NCBI RefSeq assembly: GCF_016908975.1
Contig: NZ_JAFBEX010000006.1
Location: 62,001 to 126,000, forward strand
DNA from: Neobacillus cucumis
GTDB taxonomy: Bacteria; Bacillota; Bacilli; Bacillales; Cytobacillaceae
Direction of reading: 5' to 3'
DNA length: 64,000 nucleotides
The notes beneath the pieces were generated by a model. It had not been told where the DNA came from. It did not search any database and saw only the letters and a program-made list of their open reading frames with translations. The position numbers and the translations under genes were made by a program. The number at the start of each line of letters is the position of its first letter. Position 1 is the first letter of the stretch. Positions 36,192-44,795 of this stretch are shown here, in pieces.

Positions 36192-36223
36192 TTCACACTT
36201 TAGTTGAGTGGGGGTCTGACCCC
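36192..36223. repeat. element CACTTTAGTTGAGTGGGGGT then CTGACCCC
   Basis: Same type as 25271-25297 and 28496-28515. It lies upstream of the RAYT gene on one side and of the YwaF-like gene on the other. Confidence 0.65.
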
Positions 36224-36344
36224 AAAATTTAGGGCGGAGATTAAGCAAAGCAATTCCCAAATTATACTAAAAATGGTACTATTAACAACACAACCTTATA
36301 AATCCAGAATTTTACAAAAACAAAAGATACAAGGAGTTTATGAA

Positions 36345-36977
36345 ATGAACAAGCAATTACGTATTTTTTTGTTCACCGCCATCCTATTGGGATGGGTTCT
36401 TTTCTATACGAAGGTGATGTGGGACGGACAATTCCGGATGGACTTCCATCTTCCATTTGAATTGTGCAATTTTATGCAGATGTGGATTCTTTATGCTGTC
36501 GTGACCAATCGAATTAAACTCTTGGATATGATCATGTATCCAGCAATCCTGGGTCCGATTGCGGCATTGTCGTATCCATTTGGAATTGCGAGTATCGGAA
36601 CGTTTTATCTTTGCTACTTTATGTTTTACCACCTCACATTGATTTTTGTTGGTTTATTCCGTCTGGTTCAAAGGAAAGCCAATGTACATAAGAATGATTT
36701 ATTCCACTCGATAATATTTATGATTGTCTCGGCCGTATTCGCTTTTATAGCCAATACATTTACGGGGGGAAATTATATGTTTCTGTCCAAAAGAATTTTT
36801 CCAACCCCTGGTGATTTCAATTATCAAATATTCTTGATATTGTTCACACTGGCATGTTTATGTTCATTTCATTTCACCATAGTTATTTGTCGTTCGTTTG
36901 TTCGAAATAGGAAATTTAAATATAAAATACATAATGAAGAAACAAACGCCTCAAGTAAAAATTTAAAACTACAATGA
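36345..36977 (+). CDS. YwaF/TMEM164-like integral membrane protein
   Basis: About 210 residues with six hydrophobic helices. The segment FHLPFELCNFMQMWILYAVV near residue 40 and the conserved FYHLTLIFVG match the TIGR02206/YwaF family, related to eukaryotic TMEM164. Function in bacteria is unknown. AAGGAG lies before the ATG at 36345; the longer frame upstream runs through the repeat at 36192 and is not credible as coding. Confidence 0.75.
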   Translation: MNKQLRIFLFTAILLGWVLFYTKVMWDGQFRMDFHLPFELCNFMQMWILYAVVTNRIKLLDMIMYPAILGPIAALSYPFGIASIGTFYLCYFMFYHLTLIFVGLFRLVQRKANVHKNDLFHSIIFMIVSAVFAFIANTFTGGNYMFLSKRIFPTPGDFNYQIFLILFTLACLCSFHFTIVICRSFVRNRKFKYKIHNEETNASSKNLKLQ

Positions 36978-36980
36978 GTA

Positions 36981-37367
36981 TTATGAATGACAGGGGTCAG
37001 TCCCCTGCTGCGTTAAAACAGTGGGGGACTGACCCCCTTCTTCCGCATGACAGATTTGTCCAATGACCTTTTCACTTGTATTCATTTCCTGTAAGAGAGA
37101 AATAACTTCAGGAAAACGGCGGATCTTAACCGGAGCCCAGCCCCCTGGTACTAAAATCGCATCATAATCATTCGCCTTAATTTCGCTATATGAAAAATCC
37201 GATTGCGCAGGTACGCCATACTTCCCCATATATTCTTTGCCAGCCTCATCTCCTGCAAGATGGACAACGGCACCTTCTTCCCGAAGTCTATGAATCGGAT
37301 ACCAAAGTTCTAAGTCCTCAAAGTCATGGTGCACCAAACTGATCACTTTCTTGCCTTCTAATCTCAT
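36981..37367 (-). pseudogene. DJ-1/PfpI-family protein, C-terminally truncated at a REP element
   Basis: The first ~105 residues are a good PfpI/DJ-1 domain: KVISLVHHDFEDLELWYPI, DYDAILVPGGWAP and VIGQICHA, the nucleophile elbow with its cysteine. Immediately after ICHA the reading runs into the REP palindrome at 36993-37036 (GGQSPTVLTQQGTDP) and stops. Family proteins need a further 60-70 residues, so it is most likely dead. GGAGGGAGAAGG precedes the ATG at 37367. Confidence 0.75.
36993..37036. repeat. REP palindrome, copy 3, inside the truncated PfpI gene
   Basis: GGGGTCAGTCCCCTGCTG, CGTTAAAA, CAGTGGGGGACTGACCCC. It replaces the 3' part of the PfpI gene. Confidence 0.85.
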
Positions 37368-37422
37368 ATTACCTTCTCCCTCCAATAAATTCCCGAACAC
37401 TAAACTCTACCATATTAAAAAT

Positions 37423-38295
37423 TCATCCACATTCGGCTTCTACAATAGCATTCTTGGCAAGCAAAAGAGAACCCATAATCCCTGCATTGTTTCCCAAACC
37501 AGGACTGACTATATACTCCGAAAGCTCTGGCAAGGAAACATAATCCCGCAAAAATCCCTGCAAATACTTATAAATGGAAGAAAAAACTTGTTTCTGATTC
37601 ATGACTCCCCCACCAAGAATAATCCTTTTCGGCGAAAGAATTAGAATATATTGCATGAGGGCCTAGGCCAGATAATATCCCTCTAAATCCCATACTTCCA
37701 TCCGTCCTTCTAAGTTGATTCCCTTTTCTCCCCAACGCTCCTCAATCGCTGCGCCTGATGCCAATCCCTCCAAGCAATCGGAATGATAGGGACATCTTCC
37801 TGGATACTCATCTTGTGGATGGCGTTTCGCGAGGATATGCCCCATTTCAGGGTGTGACCAACCTTGTAGCAACTTACCATGGACCACCGCCCCTGCGCCA
37901 ATTCCCGTCCCGACCGTAATATACAAACAACTGTCCAATCCCTTGGCAGCACCATAAGTAGCTTCAGCCAATGCAGCTGCATTCACATCGGTATGAAAAC
38001 CAACCGGAACCGGAAAAGCCTCCTTCAACGTTTGCACAAGCGGGTAATTCCTCCATCCTGTTTTAGGTGTAGAGGTAATGTAGCCGTAAGTGGAACTTTC
38101 ACGATTCACATCAATAGGACCGAATGAACCTACTCCCATACATTCGATAGGATACTTTTTAAAAAAATCAATGACCTCATGAATGGTTTCATTAGGTACT
38201 GTGATAGGGATTTGGATCCGTTCGATTAAATTCCCCGTTTCATCGCCAATGGCACATACAAATTTTGTCCCCCCGGCTTCAATCGCTCCAAACAT
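37423..38295 (-). pseudogene. ROK-family fructokinase with an in-frame amber codon
   Basis: Two consecutive open segments in the same frame (38295-37663 and to 37423) together give 290 residues, the normal length for a ScrK/GmuE-type ROK fructokinase. Features: FGAIEAGGTKFVCAIGD, DVNAAALAEATYGA, TVGTGIGAGAVVHG, the zinc site HPEMGH...CPYHSDCLEG and the C-terminal RIILGGGVMNQ. The single lesion is TAG at 37663-37665 between YYLA and ALMQYI, where relatives have Gln, so one CAG to TAG change. Either a recent pseudogene, a sequencing error or a suppressed codon. The role would be fructose phosphorylation feeding mannose-6-phosphate. Confidence 0.8.
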
Positions 38296-38340
38296 TCTTT
38301 ATTCCTCCAAAGTAATAAAATGAATTCACTCCTATAAGAA

Positions 38341-38374
38341 AAAGAATCCACTTGATAAGATGTGGATTCTTTTT
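38341..38374. terminator. hairpin AAAGAATCCAC/GTGGATTCTTT
   Basis: An 11-bp stem with a ten-base loop and flanking A and T runs, just upstream of the fructokinase gene. Suitable as a bidirectional terminator. Confidence 0.55.
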
Positions 38375-38640
38375 AATTTTCCGTATATCTAAAGCTACTA
38401 GAACCGCCCGTGGCTATTTGGTCATTTTGGTCAATTGGTCATTGATGACTAAAATGAGAGATATCTAGTCATTCTGTATATCACCCCTTTTCTTATTTTT
38501 ATAATAGATTAATGGAAACGGATTCACAATTACAATTTTGGCCATTTTTTCATGTCCTTATTAAAGTGATGACCACATCATTTCCTCATTTTTCCGTTAG
38601 AATCTAGTGGTTCTCTTGATGGTGTAGGTATTCATGCGTG
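38375..38640. other. intergenic stretch
   Basis: AT-rich with TTTGGTCATTTTGGTCAATT-type direct repeats around 38420-38450; no supported gene. Confidence 0.35.
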
Positions 38641-38684
38641 GGGGTCAGTCCCCCACTGCGTTAAAACAGTGGAGGACTGACCCC
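38641..38684. repeat. REP palindrome, copy 4
   Basis: GGGGTCAGTCCCCCACTG, CGTTAAAA, CAGTGGAGGACTGACCCC. Followed at 38706-38720 by AGAACCGTCCCCATG, a half-site of the other palindrome family. Confidence 0.85.
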
Positions 38685-39007
38685 TTTTTTATGGTTTTGA
38701 CCACCAGAACCGTCCCCATGATTTTTTGTTAACAAAAACGTCAAACTTTAAACGAATTTTGTGTTCTTTAGTACATAGTTAAATAGTCCTAATTATATTT
38801 AAATAATGTTAGAGGAAAACGCTCCCATGTTTGCAATTCTATTTCCATACTATCATATTGGCGAATACACCTATTACAACCAGGTGAAGAACCTGCAGCA
38901 AAAGAGGTGAAGTACAAAAAAGAAAAATAGTAAATCTCAACTTAGTTGCTCACAAAAAGTTCACGCTAATCAAAATTAATTTATAAAAACAATTAGGGAG
39001 ATGTTTT

Positions 39008-39580
39008 ATGAGTATTGATCAGTTTTATTTATTGGATGAGGAAATCATTTTAATGACAGGTGAATATGATCACTTTGGGAGATTTTGTGCGAGAGTAATG
39101 ATTGGAGGACAAACCATCTTAGTAAGCAGATCTCCATTACAGCTAATAGATGACACTTTAAATTACATAGGTTTCGATTTAAAAGGAGCAAACAAAGGCA
39201 CCAAAAACATACTTGGCAATATCAATATGTGGCCCATTATCGTCAATCCTTATAAAGGGATATGTCTATTTCCATATAAGTCGCCAAGACAAGAAGATTG
39301 TGTCTGGTTTAACCCTGACCATATTGTCAAAACCAAGTCCCGCGGCTTTAAAACGGAAGTTGAACTCAGCAATGGTGTTTCCATCATTATTGATTTAAAG
39401 AAGTACACTTTCATCACCAAGATCCAAACAGCCCTTCAACTGAAAAATATATCGCGGGAAAGAGGAACTCACCCTCATCCTCTTTCACACTTTATCACAT
39501 CAGAAAAACAGATAAAACCAATTGCCAAGCGGAAGGAAGGCAAATACGATTTTAAATCTTTAATGGAATACAACGGATAA
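39008..39580 (+). CDS. comK: competence transcription factor ComK-like protein
   Basis: 190 residues of the ComK family. Aligning features: SPLQLIDDTLNYIGFDLKGA, then NMWPIIVNPYKGICLFPY and the downstream CVWFNPDHIV, in the same order as B. subtilis ComK (SCRFFGSSYAGR, PPIMVDPSNQIFLFP, CGWISHVHV). ComK binds AAAA-N5-TTTT boxes and activates DNA-uptake genes. Length and C-terminal helix are intact. Some Bacillaceae have two ComK paralogues, so this could be the less active one. AGGGAG lies before the ATG. Confidence 0.75.
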   Translation: MSIDQFYLLDEEIILMTGEYDHFGRFCARVMIGGQTILVSRSPLQLIDDTLNYIGFDLKGANKGTKNILGNINMWPIIVNPYKGICLFPYKSPRQEDCVWFNPDHIVKTKSRGFKTEVELSNGVSIIIDLKKYTFITKIQTALQLKNISRERGTHPHPLSHFITSEKQIKPIAKRKEGKYDFKSLMEYNG

Positions 39581-39785
39581 CTGCCAGATACAACCTTAAT
39601 TGTCACCAAATTGATGAAATCAGGATGGAGTATACTTGCTTCAGTCCGTAGTTATAAAGTCCTATTTACTATTTAATAGAGATTGAGATGACTAGTTTGG
39701 TTACTGTTCTCGCAAAAGTGAAAACGCAACCAAACTAACCATCTTAAAGAATAAACCCATTTTATTTCTAGAGAGGAAGATCCCT
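39581..39785. other. short intergenic region between comK and the XRE gene
   Basis: No gene is seen. It should contain the XRE promoter. Confidence 0.35.
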
Positions 39786-40004
39786 ATTATTCACAAAAAC
39801 TTTGGTGCAGTATTAAAAAATTTGAGAAAGCAACAGAATCTCTCACAAGAGTGTTTAGCCTTCAACAGCTCTCTTGATCGAACCTATATCAGTATTTTAG
39901 AAAGAGATATTAAAAAACCTGGCTACAATACCATCATAGCCCTCTCCGCAGGACTCGGAATCAAAGCATCCGAACTATTCAAACACTTGGAAGAACACGA
40001 TTGA
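39786..40004 (+). CDS. small XRE-family regulator with a probable ATT start
   Basis: The Cro/CI helix-turn-helix spans NFGAVLKNLRKQQNLSQECL to NTIIALSAGLGIKASELF. The fold needs residues upstream of the TTG at 39822, and the only start-like codon after the GAGAGGAAG site (39771-39779) is ATT at 39786, at a six-base spacing. Either a rare ATT start is used, giving 72 residues, or the original ATG was lost and the gene is weakly expressed. It probably acts as a dimeric DNA-binding regulator. A similar gene lies 140 bases downstream. Confidence 0.55.
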   Translation: MIHKNFGAVLKNLRKQQNLSQECLAFNSSLDRTYISILERDIKKPGYNTIIALSAGLGIKASELFKHLEEHD

Positions 40005-40014
40005 AATATGGAGC

Positions 40015-40059
40015 ATGGGGACGGTTCTAGTGATTCGTAATCACTAGAACCGTCCCCAT
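40015..40059. repeat. perfect palindrome of the GGGGACGGTTCT family
   Basis: ATGGGGACGGTTCTAGTGAT(T) with its complement around a three-base loop: a 21-bp perfect stem, the most intact copy of this family. It lies between two XRE genes and could also terminate the first. Confidence 0.8.
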
Positions 40060-40145
40060 TGATTACTTTTAATCGTTTTGCTGTCTATAGCCTGTAGAGT
40101 ATATGTTGCTCTAATTATGTAATGGTCTTAAAAGGAGATTTTTTC

Positions 40146-40418
40146 TTGGGAAAGGATAAAGAAAAGACCATTTACATCGGTAAAGTCGTTAAACGATTGC
40201 GTAAGGAAAAAGGTTGGTCACAAGAAAAAGTGGCACTGAATAGCAATTTAGATCGATCCTATTATGGAGAAATTGAAAGAAACGAGAAGGCCCCTTCCCT
40301 TTATGTTACGTTTAAACTCGCTAGAGGGTTTGAGATAGAGCCTGAAGATTTAGTTAGAGAAATCAAAGAAAGCACTGCATTTTATGACGTTTTTAAAGAT
40401 GATGATGACGATAAATAA
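40146..40418 (+). CDS. XRE-family regulator with TTG start and acidic tail
   Basis: 90 residues from the TTG at 40146, eight bases after AAGGAG; the ATG further upstream lacks a site. HTH: VVKRLRKEKGWSQEKVALNS, then NLDRSYYGEIERNEKAPSLY and TFKLARGFEIEPEDLV. The C-terminus ends in five aspartates before a lysine. Paralogue of the gene at 39786 and of the relic at 43318. Target unknown. Confidence 0.75.
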   Translation: MGKDKEKTIYIGKVVKRLRKEKGWSQEKVALNSNLDRSYYGEIERNEKAPSLYVTFKLARGFEIEPEDLVREIKESTAFYDVFKDDDDDK

Positions 40419-40420
40419 AG

Positions 40421-40443
40421 CGGAGAGTTTTCTCCGTTTTTTC
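40421..40443 (+). terminator. terminator of the second XRE gene
   Basis: CGGAGA, GTTT, TCTCCG, TTTTTTC directly after the stop. Confidence 0.8.
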
Positions 40444-40552
40444 TTTACAATCAGAACCTGTAAAACTAAACTTTTCCTTTCATTGTCCTATATTCTTTTT
40501 GCGGTTCTACGAAACCCCTTTCTTTAATCGAAAAATGGAGTTTAATCATAAA

Positions 40553-40579
40553 AAGCAGTGGAAGTACAATCCACTGCTT
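40553..40579 (-). terminator. terminator of the YHYH-protein gene
   Basis: AAGCAGTGGA and TCCACTGCTT with a seven-base loop and a T run on the minus strand. Confidence 0.7.
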
Positions 40580-40595
40580 CAATGGTATCTATAAA

Positions 40596-41837
40596 TTAAT
40601 TGATTTCCTTTTTACGATTACGTTTTTTTCTAAATCCGTACCATCCACCGCCTACAACTAACAATACTACGGCACCGGCTCCGCCTGCCGCCTTTATTTT
40701 ATTTTGTTTGTCTTCGTATTCCTTGTATCCTAATTGATAGTGATGTTTAAATATCGTTTCTGCCTTTTTATATTTGGGCGGTATATTTAAATCTTCTCCC
40801 GCTTTACCTAGTTGGTAACCTTTATTTTTAATTTTGATGATTTCTTTATTAGAATCGAAACCTTCTTTATACCAATCTGTAAATTTATCATTGTTTAATA
40901 TCGGATCCTGATATTTCAGCATAGTAAATGCTGCTTCATATCCTTGCTTCATGTAGCCTTTCTTTAATTCACTTTGCCCCTGATTGTATCCCTCTTGGTA
41001 CGCCTCGACGAACATTGCCTCCCCATTTAGAGGAGGAGAATTTACATCTTTTTTCCCATCACTGTAACCTTGTTCTTTAAGTTGTTTTTTCTTTTCTTCT
41101 ACTCTTTCAGCAACAGCTTTATTAAATCCATCTTCAAAGGATTTTTTTAATCCCGCGTGAGATGCATAGACAGTAGGGATATCCATTTTATCTTGTTTTC
41201 CCCCCAAAGAATATCCATCATTTGTGGCCTTTGATTTTGCAGATTCAATTTTTTTCTGTCCTTCATCATATCCTTTATTGTAACCAACAGCATAGCCTAC
41301 TTTATAAGCCTCAGAACCATTTGAAATGGACATATTGCTTGGTTTCTCTTGGTATGCATCATTAATACCAGCAGGATAGCCAGCTTTTTCACCATTTTCA
41401 TTGTCTTTCTCTTCTTGAATTGCAGCTTTTTGCTGAGGGCTGTTATTTATCAAAGTCAAATCATAACCATATGGAGCCTCACAGGGTATACCATCGTCTA
41501 CCTGCCCATTCCCCCATCCATCCAGATTTTCAGGATCGTAAGTAGCTGAATAACCTTTTGAGTTCCAATAGGCAATCATATCATCATAAGTTGCAAAATC
41601 GGTGCAATCTTTGTCATTAATATTAGTACTGCTACTTGTAGAACGGCTTGAAGAACTACTGGTAGTTGCACCTCCACCGTTGTGATAGTGATACTCACCG
41701 GTACTAAGTCCCCATCTACCACAGTTCGTTCGGCATGTGTGTCCTCCATTTGAATCGGTTCTTCCTGGGTGTGCATAAGCGATTGAACCAAACAGTATAG
41801 TAAAAATAAATCCTAAAAAAACTATCTTCTTACCCAA
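40596..41837 (-). CDS. surface protein with YHYH and Excalibur motifs, GY-repeats and C-terminal anchor
   Basis: 413 residues. A signal peptide (cleavage near IAYAHPG) leads to HPGRTDSNGGHTCRTNC and GEYHYHNGG, the YHYH metal-binding motif. A Ser-rich linker is followed by an Excalibur calcium-binding-type motif (DCTDFATYDD ... GQVDDGIPCE). Residues ~155-375 are 8-10 degenerate repeats of the form GY-x-x-G-x-x-D (GYAVGYNKGYDEG, GYNQGQSELKKGY). It ends with a hydrophobic helix and a basic tail (RKKRNRKKEIN), a membrane-anchor arrangement. Probably an extracellular nuclease-like or cell-wall protein; function unknown. Confidence 0.7.
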   Translation of the reverse strand: MGKKIVFLGFIFTILFGSIAYAHPGRTDSNGGHTCRTNCGRWGLSTGEYHYHNGGGATTSSSSSRSTSSSTNINDKDCTDFATYDDMIAYWNSKGYSATYDPENLDGWGNGQVDDGIPCEAPYGYDLTLINNSPQQKAAIQEEKDNENGEKAGYPAGINDAYQEKPSNMSISNGSEAYKVGYAVGYNKGYDEGQKKIESAKSKATNDGYSLGGKQDKMDIPTVYASHAGLKKSFEDGFNKAVAERVEEKKKQLKEQGYSDGKKDVNSPPLNGEAMFVEAYQEGYNQGQSELKKGYMKQGYEAAFTMLKYQDPILNNDKFTDWYKEGFDSNKEIIKIKNKGYQLGKAGEDLNIPPKYKKAETIFKHHYQLGYKEYEDKQNKIKAAGGAGAVVLLVVGGGWYGFRKKRNRKKEIN

Positions 41838-42576
41838 ATTGCTCCCCCTTTTTTCTATTTCTTTCTATATAAAAAACAGTAGAGGGCTCCCTACTGTAAA
41901 AAGTTTTATGATTATATAGTTCAAAGGATGCAGGATATAACTAATATCATTTTCACACATCTTCCATTAAATAACAATTAGTTTTTCACGTTAATAATCG
42001 TGATAATTCGCTAAAATTTGTACTGCAGATCATAAAAGTTAATTAGGTATAGGCATATCGCTTACTTGCATGATTTGTTACATGAAATGACATTCTCTCG
42101 ACCATTTCCCCTATGTCTTATACTAATCAATCGTTTGATTACTATCGAAGCAATTATTGATCTAATCGTTCACTTCCGGCGGACTATGTAATAAAATTAC
42201 CGATTTCTGCAAATGAAAACTTCCCCAAAAAACTTATTTTTCCACAAGTTTAGACGGATTCCTCCTCTCTTTACATGTTTCTACTGTATTCCCTTTTTTT
42301 CCACTTTACACAATCGTTTAATTTAAAATGGCTTAAACATGCAACATATCTGGATTGTAGTGTTCAAATTCCCAAAAAAGATGACGAAGATTGTCCCTAT
42401 TCCGAACGGTTCCTTCTAATAACTAAGTATATAAAAAATCAATTAACACTTTCGGCATGCTTAATGTTTGGTCTTTAGACCCCTTTCCATATTTAAAGGA
42501 ATTTACTATGTATCTACTATCATAATATAGAAAACAAACAAGTTTTTCGATAAAGCAAGGGTTATGGAGGGAGATT
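41838..42576. other. long intergenic region
   Basis: Contains a hairpin CAGTAGAGGG/CCCTACTG near 41879-41898 upstream of the YHYH gene. An open frame at 42275-42478 lacks a clear site and any motif, so I do not call it. Confidence 0.4.
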
Positions 42577-43098
42577 TTGATTAAACTTGAACCTATTATT
42601 TTTAATATTGTGATGTTTAATATCTTCTATGTATCTTGTTTCACACTTCGTATGATGCTTGTGATTAAAGGACAAAAAGTATTGGCTTCGTTCATTTCAA
42701 TGCTAGAAGTCTATATTTATTTATTAGGTTTAGCTATCGTTCTTGAAAACTTAAATAATCCGATAAACATAATAGGTTATTGTATTGGCTGGGGATTGGG
42801 TGTTTATTTTGGAAGTCGGATTGAGGAATATTTGGCCTTAGGATATGTAACTATCCAAACCATTGTTTCTTCTGTGGATATTAAGCTTCCGATAATCCTT
42901 CAAAAGCAGGGATTTAGCGTTACATCCTGGAGTGGTGCCGATAAAAGCGGCGATCGTACAGTCATTCAGATATTGGTTAAAAGACGATATGAACCAAAAG
43001 CCATTAAAATCATTAATAAAATGTCTCCAAATGCCTTCATCATCTCTTATGAATTAAAGAATTTTAAAGAAGGTTTCTGGGGAAAAGCCCCATTATAG
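42577..43098 (+). CDS. UPF0316/DUF2179 membrane protein
   Basis: 173 residues: three N-terminal transmembrane helices (FYVSCFTLRMMLVIKGQK between the first two), then the conserved YCIGWGLGVYFGSRIEEYLA and a soluble DUF2179 domain (DKSGDRTVIQILVKRR). This is the UPF0316 family, related to the C-terminal part of YitT proteins. Start is TTG, with GGAGGG about six bases upstream. Function unknown. Confidence 0.75.
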   Translation: MIKLEPIIFNIVMFNIFYVSCFTLRMMLVIKGQKVLASFISMLEVYIYLLGLAIVLENLNNPINIIGYCIGWGLGVYFGSRIEEYLALGYVTIQTIVSSVDIKLPIILQKQGFSVTSWSGADKSGDRTVIQILVKRRYEPKAIKIINKMSPNAFIISYELKNFKEGFWGKAPL

Positions 43099-43317
43099 TG
43101 GACAAGTTATCTCAAGAAAGTTGTCACATTTTACTTTCAACATGTTATAATCCTATCGCGATAAACACTTGGCGGCCTCTACATAAAAGATTGCATCATA
43201 CGAACTAATCATTTGTGTAGAGGATAAATTATTATCATTCATACCGATAGTGCAATTGTCTTCTAATTAATCCTTCATTGGAATTAAAGCTGCCGATTGA
43301 TGGGCATATCCATCCCT

Positions 43318-43470
43318 CATCGCAAAATTAGAGGTATGTCACAAGAACAACTAGCTCTAGAAAGTAGGTTGGATACGTCCCTTTTTTGTGGAAATTGAAA
43401 GTAACAAGAGGACACCCTCCTTTATACTATTTTTAAAATTGCTAAGGGAATAGAAATGGGAAGACACTCT
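43318..43470 (+). pseudogene. decayed XRE regulator, third member of the local family
   Basis: KIRGMSQEQLALESRLDTSL in one frame, VEIESNKRTPS in the next, then YTIFKIAKGIEMG in the third. The order matches the XRE gene at 40146, so at least two frameshifts have killed it. Confidence 0.65.
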
Positions 43471-43642
43471 GGACTGAGGAATACAAAATTACATGAGGGC
43501 TGCTAAGAAATCATTCCTCTTATTTAAATTTTACTCATACTAATGGGGGTCTCGTGCCAAATGAGTATAAATGTAAACCAAACGCCAAAGAAGGTGTATT
43601 TTTTATGCCTTCTTCAGCCGACATTGATATTAATTAGATTAA

Positions 43643-43786
43643 TCAACCTTCAATAAATTCGTCGCAGTTTGAGCAATAGCTTATATAACGTTGCGGTTCC
43701 CCAGGTTTGGCTTCTGGTTTTGAGTAATCAATATCCGCAATGTATACTGCCTCGCAGTTTGGACAAGATAAAAATTTAGATTCCAT
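43643..43786 (-). CDS. 47-residue zinc-ribbon protein
   Basis: AGGAGC, then ATG and 47 codons. Two CxxC knuckles, CPNC at 8-11 and CSNC at 38-41, frame a hydrophilic loop (DYSKPEAKPGEPQRY), a typical small zinc ribbon. Such proteins are often adaptors or nucleic-acid binders. It is too short for the usual ORF cut-offs, but codon use and site look real. No operon partner is evident. Confidence 0.6.
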   Translation of the reverse strand: MESKFLSCPNCEAVYIADIDYSKPEAKPGEPQRYISYCSNCDEFIEG

Positions 43787-43858
43787 TTAATATTGCTCCT
43801 TTTCGTTAATCAATATCATAATGATTGCCCTATTTTAATTAATTAAACCTTCTTGTCT

Positions 43859-44542
43859 AAACTAACGAGAGTAATATGTATGACACGTAATACACGTGTG
43901 CATCTAGATGGCTATGGATATGCCAAACTAACAAGAGTTCAATATATTATGCAAGCCAAAAAGAGAACACAAAAAGGGGTAGAAGCAGCGGTTACAATCG
44001 TAAGTGAGTTTATGGGTGTTCCGATAAATTATTATGTTGAAACGAATTATTGGGGCTTCCAATCAATGGTAGATTCATTAGGCGGTATTAAAATGGACGT
44101 GCCTTTTGGTGTAACATTAACCCATCCATGGTATTAGGAGAATAAGAACAAAGTAATAAGTTCCAGTACTTATTCTTTTGATGGAAAAATGGTAACAGAG
44201 GTTATTCACGAACGCTATTCACTTAAAAATGTTGAATACGGTCGCCCACAATTACAAGAAGCTTTAAAGGGTATTGCCAAAACGGCATTAAGCCCAAGCA
44301 AGATTACCAAATTACCAGACTTAGTTAAAACAATCCCTCAATTTGTCCTGGCTTCAAATATAACAACATCAGATATGTTGAGTCTTGGTTTATCTGCAAA
44401 AGACTTTAATCCTAAAACACAGTTAAATTATTAGCAAATCCGTGGCGAAAGTAAGACACTTTATGACGATATTTTAAAATCAAACAACTATCAAATTGTG
44501 ATCAATCCAGATCAAATAAAGGAAGTAGCGGTTAATATATAA
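43859..44542 (+). pseudogene. LCP-family pseudogene, paralogue of the gene at 18898
   Basis: Aligns without frameshift to residues ~100-323 of the intact LCP protein (TRNTRVHLDGYGYAKLTRVQ, NYYVETNYWGFQSMVDSLGG). The first ~100 codons, including the membrane helix, are gone. TAG codons at 44135-44137 and 44432-44434 interrupt it, and the catalytic PRDTR is changed to TRNTR. The downstream terminator is also shared (near 44557-44600). So it is one half of an old duplication. Confidence 0.9.
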
Positions 44543-44745
44543 TAATTCTCATAGTATGGTTCTCATGCTTTAGTAGCGTAAATGAACCATCCTTTTTTCC
44601 TCTATCCATTCGATAATTTCCAACAATTAGACCTATAATCCCACATAAACATTTCTATAATTCTACATTTTATCCTATTGATGATGTGACCATTTTAATT
44701 ATTGTTAAAGATTTATCATTTTGTGGATATATATATATCATTTTT

Positions 44746-44784
44746 AAAAGAGTAAGGACCCAAACCATGGGTCTTTACTCTTTT
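44746..44784. terminator. terminator after manA, AAAAGAGTAAGGACCC type
   Basis: A stem with one G-T wobble and T/A runs on both sides. It is a diverged copy of the hairpin at 20228-20264. Confidence 0.7.
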
Positions 44785-44795
44785 ATACTTCTTCA

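Noticed and set aside
42275-42478. 67-codon open frame with a possible upstream purine run
   Set aside because: No domain, odd composition, no partner and no convincing spacing of the ribosome site.
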